Source: Chitinophagaceae bacterium UBA4411 (GTDB lineage Bacteria > Bacteroidota > Bacteroidia > Chitinophagales > Chitinophagaceae). From it: 34,095 bases of DNA. Under the pieces are notes generated by a model. It did no database searches and had not been told where the DNA came from. It worked only from the letters and a program-made list of their open reading frames with translations. Where the stretch lies: positions 4,627-38,721 of the forward strand of contig DGQP01000005.1 of NCBI GenBank assembly GCA_002400415.1, written 5' to 3'. Shown here one piece after another: positions 1 to 9,200 of this stretch. The position numbers and the translations under genes are program-made. The stretch's first letter is position 1. Every line of letters starts with the position of its first letter.

Positions 1-729
1 AAATTCCTGACATGGGAGTTCGGTTTTAATACCACTTATAACGAAACAAAAGTTACCAACCTCACCAAGCGGGAAGATCCTAATTTCCCGGGATTTGATG
101 TTGGAGGTATTTCAGGCGGAACTGGTAATAATATCAGCAAAATTATAGTGGGTTCAGCTCCTTACACTTTCTTTGTTCAAAAGCAGATCTATGGGAAAGA
201 TGGTAAGCCGATCTATGGTTTATATGAAGATATTAACAGGGATGGTACAGCTGATGACAGATACCTGTATAAGAAACCGGCCCCGGATGTTTTGTTGGGT
301 ATCAACTCCCAGGTAGTGTATAAAAAATGGAATGTCGGAGTTGCTTTTCACGGCTCCTTCGGAAACTACATGTATAACAACTATGCAGCTAATGCCGGTG
401 TACTGAATGCTATTAAGAATCCCGGTACTTTTATATCTAATGCATCTGTTGATTATTTAAGAACAGGGTTCAGCAACCAGCAATATCTCTCCGATTATTA
501 TATTCAGAATGCTTCTTTCCTGCGCTGGGATAATATCAATGTTGGTTATAATCTCGGTACTATTACTAAAGCTGATATAAAAGCCAGGTTGAGCGCCAGT
601 GTCCAAAACGTTGCTGTGTTTACAAAATACAAAGGATTAGATCCTGAGAATTCAAGTGTGACTGGTATTGATAATAACATCTATCCCAGGCCGAGGATAT
701 TCTCATTAGGTATTAACCTGGATTTTTAA
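1..729 (+). CDS. SusC-family TonB-dependent outer-membrane transporter, C-terminal end (partial)
   Basis: The frame is open from base 1, so this is the last 242 residues of a gene that begins before the window; the GTG at 148 is an internal codon, not a start. The visible part is rich in short aromatic-ended beta strands, has the segment YLRTGFSNQQYLSDYYIQNA, then FLRWDNINVGYNL, and ends in GINLDF, the aromatic-ended last strand usual for SusC/RagA barrels. SusC proteins import oligosaccharides across the outer membrane with TonB energy, with SusD acting as a lid. The susD gene follows 20 bases downstream, which supports the call. The substrate is inferred from the GH53 and GH2 genes downstream to be galactan oligosaccharides. 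The plug and signal peptide cannot be seen. Confidence 0.93.
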   Translation, partial: KFLTWEFGFNTTYNETKVTNLTKREDPNFPGFDVGGISGGTGNNISKIIVGSAPYTFFVQKQIYGKDGKPIYGLYEDINRDGTADDRYLYKKPAPDVLLGINSQVVYKKWNVGVAFHGSFGNYMYNNYAANAGVLNAIKNPGTFISNASVDYLRTGFSNQQYLSDYYIQNASFLRWDNINVGYNLGTITKADIKARLSASVQNVAVFTKYKGLDPENSSVTGIDNNIYPRPRIFSLGINLDF

Positions 730-749
730 AAAATTAAAAACTATCTATC

Positions 750-2384
750 ATGATAAATAAACTGATTAACAGGTTTTTGCTGCTGGCTCTTTTTGCCTTT
801 ATTGCTCAATCCTGTTCAAAAAAGCTGGATCTGTTCCCCCAGAATGACCTTACGCCTGATAAGGCGTATGCAGATGCCGCAGCATATAGAAATGTATTGG
901 CTAAAATATACGGCTCACTGGCATTGGGTGGTAATGGCGGGCTGGCCCAGGATGGAGTAGGTAATCCTGATATTTCAGGTAATCTGGATGAGGGATCACA
1001 AATTTCTTTTATCCGCCCGTTCTTTAATTGCCAGGAATTACCGACTGATGAAGCTATGTGCGGATGGAATGACCAGACCATTAAAGATTATCACAGTCTC
1101 AAATGGACAAAAAGCGACCCATTTCTGAAAGGAATGTATGCCCGTCCCATCTGGAATATAACATTAATCAATGAATACCTGAGAGAGTCTACAGACGAGA
1201 AATTATCGTCAAGAGGCATTACAGGTGCAGATGCCGAGGATATCCGGAAAGCAAGAGCTGAAGTGCGTTTCCTCAGAGCCTTTAATTACTGGGTGATGAT
1301 GGATCTGTTTGGTAAGTCCACTTTTATCACAGAAGATAATGTGGTGGGTACCACTTTGCCGGGAGAGATCAGCAGGGCCGATCTTTTTAAATACGTTGAG
1401 GAAGAACTGAAAGCAATTGAAGCCGATCTTTCTCCTGTCAAAACTGCCATTTATGGAAGAGTAGACCAGGGGGCAGCATGGGCCTTGCTGGCAAGGGTAT
1501 ATCTCAATGCACAAGTCTATACAGGAACAGCAAAATGGAATGAAGCTGCGACCTATGCAAAAAAGGTTATTGATGGCGGTTATTCATTAAGACCACAGTA
1601 CGGCCACCTGTTTATGGCGGATAATGATAAACAAAAAGATGAGTTCATGTTTGCTATACAATGTGATGGTGTTACATTAAAATCTTACGGTAATACTACT
1701 TTTATTGTGAATGCGGCCAGTGCTGCTGATAAGGGCGATTTCTTCCAGGGAGGATCCAGTGGCTGGAAAGGATACGTTGCTACTAAAGGATTAGCAGACC
1801 TGTTTCCGGATCTTAGTGGTAATACCGATAAGAGAGCATTATTCACCACTTCTGTTTATGGGACAAACAACCTGGCGATTACTTCGCTTGACCAGGATAT
1901 ACTTTTTGAAGGAGGGCTTCACATAAAGAAGTTTGTGAACAAACGTACTGATGGCCTTGAGATAAGAGATGTTACACAGCGCACTTTTGCTGATATAGAC
2001 TTTCCTTTATTCCGGTTATCTGAGATGTATCTCATTTATGCTGAGGCAGTATTGAGAGGCGCTACAACAGGTGATTTGGGAACAGCTTTGACATATGTTA
2101 ATAATGTAAGAACAAGAGCATTTGGCGACAACTCAGGGAATATTACAGGCGGCCAGCTAAACCTGCAATTTATTTTAGATGAAAGGGGAAGAGAATTATA
2201 CTGGGAAGGTCATCGCAGAACAGATCTGGTACGGTATAATCAACTTACTACCGGTTCTTATATCTGGCCCTGGAAAGGAGGTGTCAGCTCAGGTACTGCT
2301 GTAGACAGCAAATACAATGTTTTCCCGATTCCTGCCAGTGTGTTGTCTTCTAATCCTAACCTGACGCAAAATGCCGGTTATTAA
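750..2384 (+). CDS. SusD/RagB-family nutrient-binding outer-membrane lipoprotein
   Basis: This 544-residue protein begins with a lipoprotein signal peptide whose lipobox ends AQSC, putting the acylated cysteine at residue 22. It has the family's layout: an N-terminal segment LDLFPQNDLTPDKAYAD, the motif AEVRFLRAFNYWVMMDLFG for the first TPR-like helices, ALLARVYLNAQVYTG, and the C-terminal signatures FPLFRLSEMYLIYAEAVLRG and ERGRELYWEGHRRTDLVRY. SusD proteins sit on the cell surface, bind the glycan and close over the SusC pore. It lies 20 bases after susC and 24 bases before the SusE-like gene, so the four genes form one operon. Length is normal for the family. The ligand is probably beta-1,4-galactan or its oligomers, inferred from the neighbouring enzymes. 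Confidence 0.96.
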   Translation: MINKLINRFLLLALFAFIAQSCSKKLDLFPQNDLTPDKAYADAAAYRNVLAKIYGSLALGGNGGLAQDGVGNPDISGNLDEGSQISFIRPFFNCQELPTDEAMCGWNDQTIKDYHSLKWTKSDPFLKGMYARPIWNITLINEYLRESTDEKLSSRGITGADAEDIRKARAEVRFLRAFNYWVMMDLFGKSTFITEDNVVGTTLPGEISRADLFKYVEEELKAIEADLSPVKTAIYGRVDQGAAWALLARVYLNAQVYTGTAKWNEAATYAKKVIDGGYSLRPQYGHLFMADNDKQKDEFMFAIQCDGVTLKSYGNTTFIVNAASAADKGDFFQGGSSGWKGYVATKGLADLFPDLSGNTDKRALFTTSVYGTNNLAITSLDQDILFEGGLHIKKFVNKRTDGLEIRDVTQRTFADIDFPLFRLSEMYLIYAEAVLRGATTGDLGTALTYVNNVRTRAFGDNSGNITGGQLNLQFILDERGRELYWEGHRRTDLVRYNQLTTGSYIWPWKGGVSSGTAVDSKYNVFPIPASVLSSNPNLTQNAGY

Positions 2385-2408
2385 TCACTAACCACTAAAT
2401 CATCAGAT

Positions 2409-3269
2409 ATGAAAAATATAGTAAAACTGATTTTCGGCTCACTCTTCCTGGCAGGTGTTATTTCATCCTGCCAGAAAGATGAGAACAGAATATATTATGA
2501 AGGAGGAACGGCACCAGTCCTGACATCTTCTTCCACAGCGCCTATGGTTCTTAATATTAATAATAAGGATCAGGTAGCGATACAATTCAACTGGACCAAC
2601 CCTGATTACAGGTTTACCACCGGTGGTAGTTCTCAGAATGTAACATATGTATTGCAGTTTGATACAGCGGGTTCTAATTTTACGAATCCCAATATTCAGG
2701 AAAGAGCAATATCCAATGATTTGTCTGTTATCCTGACAGTAAAGGAATTGAATACATTTCTTTCCAAAATGGAACTTACTGCCGGTACAGCTTATAATAT
2801 GGAAATCAGGATTAAATCTAATCTTGCCAATAATAGTATCCCGCTTTATTCAAACGTACTTCAAATAAGGATTACACCCTATCTTGATTTTGCTGTTGAG
2901 CCTCCCGGCACATTAGCTGCAAACTACCTGGACGGTACATTATGGGTGGTTGGAGACGCAGTGGCTTCCGGCTGGAGCAACCCATTGCCTCCTCCATACG
3001 ATGTGACCCAAGAACTTACAAGAGCCGGGGGATCATCTGATGTATTACATTACCAGGGAACAATCACTTTCAATGCTACGGGTGGATACAAACTGATTCA
3101 AACCCAGGGAGTATGGTCCACACAATACCATGCATTGGACGGTACAGCGAAACTGGCAGGTGATTTTGAAAAGAAAGACAGTGACCCCCAGTTCCCTTCA
3201 CCCGGGGCTGGTAATTACAAAGTGGAAGTCAACTTCCAGACTGGTAAATACAAACTAACAAGATTATAA
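2409..3269 (+). CDS. SusE-like surface glycan-binding lipoprotein
   Basis: The 286-residue protein has a lipoprotein signal (lipobox ISSC, cysteine at residue 21). Residues about 30-155 form a SusE N-terminal immunoglobulin-like domain, seen in the pattern FNWTNPDYRF, then VTYVLQFDTAGSNF, then TVKELNTFL. The C-terminal part (about 170-286) opens with GTLWVVGDAVASGW and contains GGYKLIQTQGVWSTQYHALD, the kind of aromatic-rich beta sandwich found in SusE/SusF carbohydrate-binding modules. Such proteins hold polysaccharide at the surface beside SusCD. It is shorter than SusE of Bacteroides, with only one recognisable binding module. The N-terminal domain is clearly related to the two in the next gene. 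Function is by family; ligand is inferred. Confidence 0.85.
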   Translation: MKNIVKLIFGSLFLAGVISSCQKDENRIYYEGGTAPVLTSSSTAPMVLNINNKDQVAIQFNWTNPDYRFTTGGSSQNVTYVLQFDTAGSNFTNPNIQERAISNDLSVILTVKELNTFLSKMELTAGTAYNMEIRIKSNLANNSIPLYSNVLQIRITPYLDFAVEPPGTLAANYLDGTLWVVGDAVASGWSNPLPPPYDVTQELTRAGGSSDVLHYQGTITFNATGGYKLIQTQGVWSTQYHALDGTAKLAGDFEKKDSDPQFPSPGAGNYKVEVNFQTGKYKLTRL

Positions 3270-3289
3270 TCCTTATTAAACTGCATACA

Positions 3290-5053
3290 ATGAGATATTT
3301 AATCAATATAACACTCATCACACTGCTGGCAGCAGTTGTTATAACTGCCTGTAATAAAGTGGATGACCTGCCTTATTACGGAAAGGGGAATGCTGTAACG
3401 CTGACTTCGTCGCAAACGGCAGTAGCTCCGACCCCGGCAGACTCATTAACTAATATGATTGCATTCTCCTGGACCAATCCTGAATATGCATCTGACCCTG
3501 CCACTTTCAAATATATCCTGGAGATCGATTCCGCAGGCAGAAATTTTGCGCAGAAAGTAAGCAAAACCGTTACAGGAAGTTTGACCACCAGTTTTACCGG
3601 GAAAGAATTGAATGCTATGGTACTCAGTTATGGCTTCCGGCTGGGTATTCCTTTCACTCTCGAAGCACGGGTGGTTTCTTCCTATGGCAATAACAATGAA
3701 AGGTATACTTCCAATGTTATCACTTTTGCTATCACCCCGTATAATGATCCTTCTGTTTTAACAACAGCAAATACTGCTGTATCCGGAACACTGGCAACAG
3801 CAGGACAACTGTCCAATACATTTTCCTGGACTACCTCATTTAATGGCTACACAGGTAATGTAACCTATGTGCTCCAGTATGATTCTGCTGGTAAGAACTT
3901 TGTTGCCCCGCAGGAAGTACCGGTTGGCGTGAATCTCTACAACAAGGCTATGACGCAGGGAGAAATGAATGAAACAGCTCTGAATTCAGGTATCCCCGGT
4001 GGTAATTCCGGTAAAGTGGAATACCGACTGAAAGCTACCACTGCCCAGGGTGCTATTTCTTATTCCAACGTGGTGAATGTAACCATCCAGAGTTACCTGC
4101 CTATTCTTCGTTTCTATCTGCCGGGTGGTTACCAGGCCGCAACCGGCAATGGTAATAACTGGGATCCTCCCACAGCTCCGGAACTGATCAGGGATACAAG
4201 AGCAGCCGCTTTTAATAAATTATATTATATCTATATCTACCTGCCGGGAGGTTCTGAATTCAAAGTAACCCAGGGCCGTGCCTGGGATGTGAACTATGGT
4301 GGTACAGGTGGGGATCTTATTTCCGGAGGCGCTAACTTCACTGTAGCTACCTCAGGATTCTACCGCATCTCTATTGACAGAGCTAATATGAAATATGATA
4401 TCCGTGAAGGCAGAATGGGATTTGTCGGTGGTGCCACTGGTGCCGGCTGGACACCTCCAAATGTATTCCCCAACTATGCACTCGGCAATTCTGCCACTAA
4501 CCTGTTTGTAGGTCTGACCGATTTTACAACCGGTGGCTGGAAATTAATTGATCATAACGACTGGAACAATGGTGATATCACTGCTGTGAATGCAAGAAGC
4601 TATGGCGCGGCAGGTGGTAGCGGAAGTACACTGGATATTAATGGTGCGAATATGCCCGACATTACAACAGCAGGCCGGTATAGGGTGATTTGGGATGGCC
4701 GTAATGTTGATAATACTAAATACGAAATGAGCCCGGCTACTGAAATGAGAATTGTTGGTGATGGTATCCAGGGTGTTCCTGCCTGGAACCCCGGAGGCTC
4801 CCCTCAAATGACCTATAATGGTAATGGCGTTTGGACAATTACCGTTACATTGATAGCCGGTAAGGATATCAAATTCCTTGCAGGCAACGACTGGGGCGCA
4901 TTTGACTACGAGGATAACAGTGGCGGCAGCACGGCTACCGGTACAGCCCGTAAGATCAAATGGGAAGGTGGCGACAATTTCAAAACACCTGTTGTGACCG
5001 GTTCTTATACGATCACTCTCGATGAAAAAGCACAAACCGTTACAATAAATTAG
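3290..5053 (+). CDS. SusE/SusF-like surface glycan-binding lipoprotein with repeated modules
   Basis: The 587-residue protein has a lipoprotein signal (lipobox ITAC, cysteine 21). Two SusE-type immunoglobulin-like domains occur in tandem near residues 35-155 and 160-270: each has a FSWT core followed by KYILEIDSAGRNF or VTYVLQYDSAGKNF. Three binding-module-like repeats follow (about 275-375, 380-480 and 485-587), with recurring phrases such as WDPPTAPEL, GWTPPNVFP and AWNPGGSPQ near their starts and KVTQGRAWDVNYGG, WKLIDHNDWNNG and IKFLAGNDWGAFDYEDN in the body. This matches the SusF plan of stacked starch-binding-like domains. It ends 22 bases before a strong terminator, so it is the last gene of the susCDEF transcript. 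The ligand is probably galactan by context. Confidence 0.85.
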   Translation: MRYLINITLITLLAAVVITACNKVDDLPYYGKGNAVTLTSSQTAVAPTPADSLTNMIAFSWTNPEYASDPATFKYILEIDSAGRNFAQKVSKTVTGSLTTSFTGKELNAMVLSYGFRLGIPFTLEARVVSSYGNNNERYTSNVITFAITPYNDPSVLTTANTAVSGTLATAGQLSNTFSWTTSFNGYTGNVTYVLQYDSAGKNFVAPQEVPVGVNLYNKAMTQGEMNETALNSGIPGGNSGKVEYRLKATTAQGAISYSNVVNVTIQSYLPILRFYLPGGYQAATGNGNNWDPPTAPELIRDTRAAAFNKLYYIYIYLPGGSEFKVTQGRAWDVNYGGTGGDLISGGANFTVATSGFYRISIDRANMKYDIREGRMGFVGGATGAGWTPPNVFPNYALGNSATNLFVGLTDFTTGGWKLIDHNDWNNGDITAVNARSYGAAGGSGSTLDINGANMPDITTAGRYRVIWDGRNVDNTKYEMSPATEMRIVGDGIQGVPAWNPGGSPQMTYNGNGVWTITVTLIAGKDIKFLAGNDWGAFDYEDNSGGSTATGTARKIKWEGGDNFKTPVVTGSYTITLDEKAQTVTIN

Positions 5054-5075
5054 TAATGACTTTCATCTGAAATAG

Positions 5076-5105
5076 AAAGCTGCCTTCTGTAAGGCAGCTT
5101 TTTTT
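5076..5105 (+). terminator. Rho-independent terminator or attenuator after the susCDEF genes
   Basis: An 11-bp perfect stem (AAAGCTGCCTT with AAGGCAGCTTT) closes a CTGT loop and runs into a T tract. The GH53 start codon is only 22 bases further on, so the hairpin separates binding and transport genes from enzyme genes. A TATTTTCG sequence at 5105-5112 resembles the Bacteroidota -7 element with one mismatch and could restart transcription. Differential expression across this point is inferred. Confidence 0.88.
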
Positions 5106-5127
5106 ATTTTCGGTAAAACCAGCTAAC

Positions 5128-6168
5128 ATGATAAGATATTCAGTCAGGCAAAGAGTGGTCACAGGAATCATATTTTTTTCTTTGTTATTACTTAGCTGCA
5201 ATAAACCTGGTAGCAGTGATGGGGGAACAACTCCCGCAGCGCCGTTTTTTGCCAAAGGAGCTGATGTGGGCTGGCTGACACAGATGGAAGCAGCAGGTAT
5301 AAAATTCTATAACAATAGTGGCGTTGAAACAGAGTGTATGCAGTTGCTGAAAAATACCGGAATGAACTCAATCCGGTTAAGGGTATGGGTAAATCCTGCA
5401 GGCGGCTGGAACGGGACAGCCGATGTGGTGGCCAAAGCGGTCCGGGCAAAAAACCTTGGATTAAAAGTAATGATCGATTTTCATTACAGCGATAGCTGGG
5501 CGGACCCGGGCCAGCAAACCAAACCTGCCGCCTGGGCTGCGCTGGATCTTGCCGCTTTGCAAACTGCTGTATATGATCATACACTTTCTGTATTGCAGGC
5601 ATTGAAGACGGCCGGTGTTACACCGGAATGGGTGCAGGTGGGTAACGAGACTAATGACGGTATGTTATGGCCGACCGGCAAAGCATCCGTCAATATGAGC
5701 AATTTTGCTTCCCTGGTGAAACAGGGATATAATGCGGCAAAAGCTGTTGATACTAAAATAAAAGTGATTGTTCATTTATCCAACGGGTATGATAATAACC
5801 TTTACCGCTGGATATTTGACGGGTTAAAAAATAATAATGTGGAATGGGATATCATTGGCATGTCTTTGTATCCTGAACCCTCCGACTGGCAGGCACGTAA
5901 CATACAATGCCTGGCCAATATGAACGATATGATTGCCCGGTATGATAAAGCGATCATAATCACCGAAGTGGGGATGAGCTGGGATCAGGCCGTTACCTGT
6001 AAGTCTTTTATTACCGATATCATTAACAAGACAAAGTCACTGGTCAATAATAAAGGCATGGGCGTCTTTTACTGGGAGCCGCAATGCTATAATAACTGGC
6101 AGGGTTATTCCAAAGGAGCCTTTGATAATAGCGGTAAACCCACGGCTGCTTTGGAGGCATTTAATTAG
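5128..6168 (+). CDS. Arabinogalactan endo-beta-1,4-galactanase, GH53 lipoprotein
   Basis: The enzyme cuts beta-1,4-linked galactan, the side chain of type I arabinogalactan in pectin, into galacto-oligosaccharides. The 346-residue product has a lipoprotein signal (lipobox LLSC, cysteine 24), so it is membrane anchored, possibly on the surface. The GH53 TIM barrel starts with AKGADVGWLTQMEAAG at about residue 42. It contains the family block LKVMIDFHYSDSWADPGQ, the acid/base glutamate E174 in VQVGNETNDG and the nucleophile E280 in IIITEVGMSW, and closes with GVFYWEPQC. Both catalytic residues are present and the length is typical. The start was chosen because it gives a complete signal peptide. 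A second GH53 domain is encoded by the next gene. Confidence 0.95.
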   Translation: MIRYSVRQRVVTGIIFFSLLLLSCNKPGSSDGGTTPAAPFFAKGADVGWLTQMEAAGIKFYNNSGVETECMQLLKNTGMNSIRLRVWVNPAGGWNGTADVVAKAVRAKNLGLKVMIDFHYSDSWADPGQQTKPAAWAALDLAALQTAVYDHTLSVLQALKTAGVTPEWVQVGNETNDGMLWPTGKASVNMSNFASLVKQGYNAAKAVDTKIKVIVHLSNGYDNNLYRWIFDGLKNNNVEWDIIGMSLYPEPSDWQARNIQCLANMNDMIARYDKAIIITEVGMSWDQAVTCKSFITDIINKTKSLVNNKGMGVFYWEPQCYNNWQGYSKGAFDNSGKPTAALEAFN

Positions 6169-6207
6169 TTTTATACTTTACTATTCTTCACTATAGCTAT
6201 TGTTTCC

Positions 6208-9200
6208 ATGAAAACAAAACTTTTTCTTGTTATTGCTGCAGTTATTATAACCGCCGGCAGTACTGCCCAGCGTCAGCAAATTAATTTTGATAAGGATTGG
6301 AAGTTTCATTTCGGTCATGCGGCCAATGCGGAAAAGGATTTTAATTATAGCATTGCCACTATTTTTTCAAAATCGGGAGGGGCAGCAAGAACAGCTATTG
6401 ATGCAAAGTTTGATGACAGTAAATGGCGCAAGCTTGACCTTCCGCATGACTGGGCTGTTGAACTACCCTTTGTGAAAATGGATAATTTTGACGTAATGGC
6501 TCATGGCTATAAGCCGGTCGGTGGTTTATTTCCTGAAACCAGTATCGGCTGGTACCGGAAACATTTTACGGTTGCAAGAGCCGATTCAGGCCAGCGGTTT
6601 CAATTACAATTTGATGGTATTTTCCGGGATGCGAATATCTGGCTCAACGGATTTTTCCTCGGCAATAATAAAAGCGGGTACGTGGGTGTGGCTTATGATG
6701 TAACGGACTATATCAATTTTGATAAGGAGAATGTGATCGTAGTCAGGGCAGATGCTTCACAATATGAAGGCTGGTTTTATGAAGGAGCTGGCATCTACCG
6801 GCATGTGTGGCTGAATAGGTACAGGAATATTAATATCAGTAAAGATGGCCTGTTTACTCACTCAGCTATTAAGGGAAATGCGGCTATCGTTACTATTGAA
6901 ACAAGTGTACAGAACCAGGAACTGAATACAGCGGGTTGCTCAGTGTATTCCTATATCACAGACAGGGATGGGAGGAAATTAGTTCAGTCAAAAGAGCAAA
7001 CTATTTCATTACCGGTAAACGGTACTGCAACAGTAAAAGCAAGCGTGGCTTTGACCGGGGTAAAACTATGGTCTCCTGAAGACCCTTATTTATACCGGGT
7101 GGTTTCCATTGTAAAGAAAAATGGGACAATCGTTGATAGTGTCAAACAACGCTTCGGCATCCGGTCCATTGAGATAAAACCCAACGGTGTTTTCCTGAAC
7201 GGGAAATATATTAAACTGCAGGGAGTGAATAATCACCAGGATCATGCAGGAGTTGGCAGTGCATTGCCGGATTATTTACAATACTACCGGGTAAGTTTAT
7301 TAAAGCGAATGGGAGTGAATGCTTGCCGCACCAGCCATCATGCACCCACACCCGAACTCCTGGATGCCTGCGACAGTTTGGGCATGCTGGTGATGGATGA
7401 ACAACGGTTACTCAACAGCAGCCCTGAATACCTGGATCAGTTTGAACGGATGATTAAAAGAGACCGGGGCCGGGCTTCTGTTTTCATGTGGTCCATCGGT
7501 AATGAGGAAGGATGGATACATACAACAAGTATTGGTAAACGGATAGCACAAACATTGATAGCCAAACAAAAGGAATTTGACCCCACAAGAACCTGTACCT
7601 ATGCAGCTGACCTTGGCAACGTATATAATGGGGTCAATGAAGTGATACCCGTCCGGTCTTTTAATTACCGGCAGTCTGCGGTGGCGGATTATCACCGTGA
7701 TCATCCCGCACAGCCGGTCATCGGCACAGAAATGGGAAGTACGGTTACCACAAGAGGGATTTATGAAAAAGATACGATCAGGGGTTATGTGCCCGATCAG
7801 GATATTACTGCACCCTGGTGGGCCAGTAAAGCAGAAGATTGGTGGACTCTGGCAGCACCCAATGATTTCTGGTTGGGCGGTTTTGTATGGACGGGGTTTG
7901 ATTACCGGGGTGAACCCACACCCTACGAATGGCCGAATATCAATTCTCATTTTGGCATCCTGGATATGTGTGGTTTTCCAAAGAATATCTATTACTATTA
8001 TAAAAGCTGGTGGACAGATGAAGATGTACTGCATATTTCACCACACTGGAACTGGAAAGACAAGGCCGCCGGCTGGAATAAAAAGCAAGGTGACCCGGTG
8101 GATGTATGGGTGAACAGTAATGCCGATAATGTGGAACTGTTCCTGAATGGAAAAAGCCTGGGTAAAAAAGAAATGCCCCGTAACAGCCACCTGCAATGGA
8201 CCGTAAATTATGAACCCGGCAAGCTCGAAGCTGTGGCCTATAAGAAAGGGAAACGGCTAACCACTAAAGTGGAAACAACCGGGCAGCCGGTGGAAGTAGT
8301 GGTGACACCTTATAAAACAACCATCCTTGCTGATGGGAAAGATGTAACGGTTCTCAATATCACCGTGCTTGACCGGGAAGGCCGGGAAGTACCGGATGCA
8401 GATAACTTAATTAGGTTTAGTCTTGCAGGTGACGGGAAAATAATTGGCGTGGGTAATGGTGATCCCAGCAGTCATGAACCGGATAAATGTATGGAAGGTG
8501 CCTGGCAAAGGAGCTTATTCAATGGAAAATGCCAGGTGATCATTCAGTCGGGAACAAAACCAGGGATGATCCATTTTGAAGCGAAAGCTACCGGGCTCTG
8601 GAGCGGTGGTACGGATATTCAAACTATATCGTCTGAGAGTGCGGCCACATTTACCACGGATAAAAAATACCAGCTGACGTCAGCACAAACAAAAAAAACA
8701 GAAGTGGATCAAATGCTGGGTGCTGATATTTCTTTCTTACCGGAACTGGAAGCAAGGGGAATGAAATTTTCTGATAACGGCGTGGAGAAAGATGCGATTG
8801 CTATCCTAAAAGAACATGGATTGAATTATGTGCGGCTGCGTATCTTCAACGACCCGAAACAGGACAGCGGTTATTCACCCGGTAATGGTTTTTGTGATCT
8901 TGACAATACATTGAAAATGGCGAAACGGGTAAAGGCGGCCGGTATGAAACTTTTACTCGATTTTCATTACAGCGATTATTGGGCTGACCCCGGCCATCAA
9001 AACAAACCGGCCGCCTGGAAAAACTTATCCTTTGAGGAATTGAAGAAAGCGGTTTATGATTATACCAAAGAAGTGATGACGGCTTTAGAAGCGCAGGGCA
9101 CGACACCGGATATGGTGCAGGTGGGCAACGAGATCAATCATGGTATGATATGGCCGGAAGGGAATGTGAGTAATATGGATGGACTGGCGCAACTGATCAA

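Noticed and set aside
7408..8034. 208-residue minus-strand frame inside the GH2-GH53 gene
   Set aside because: It is antisense to a strongly conserved catalytic domain, has no signal or recognised domain, and is explained by codon bias of the real gene.
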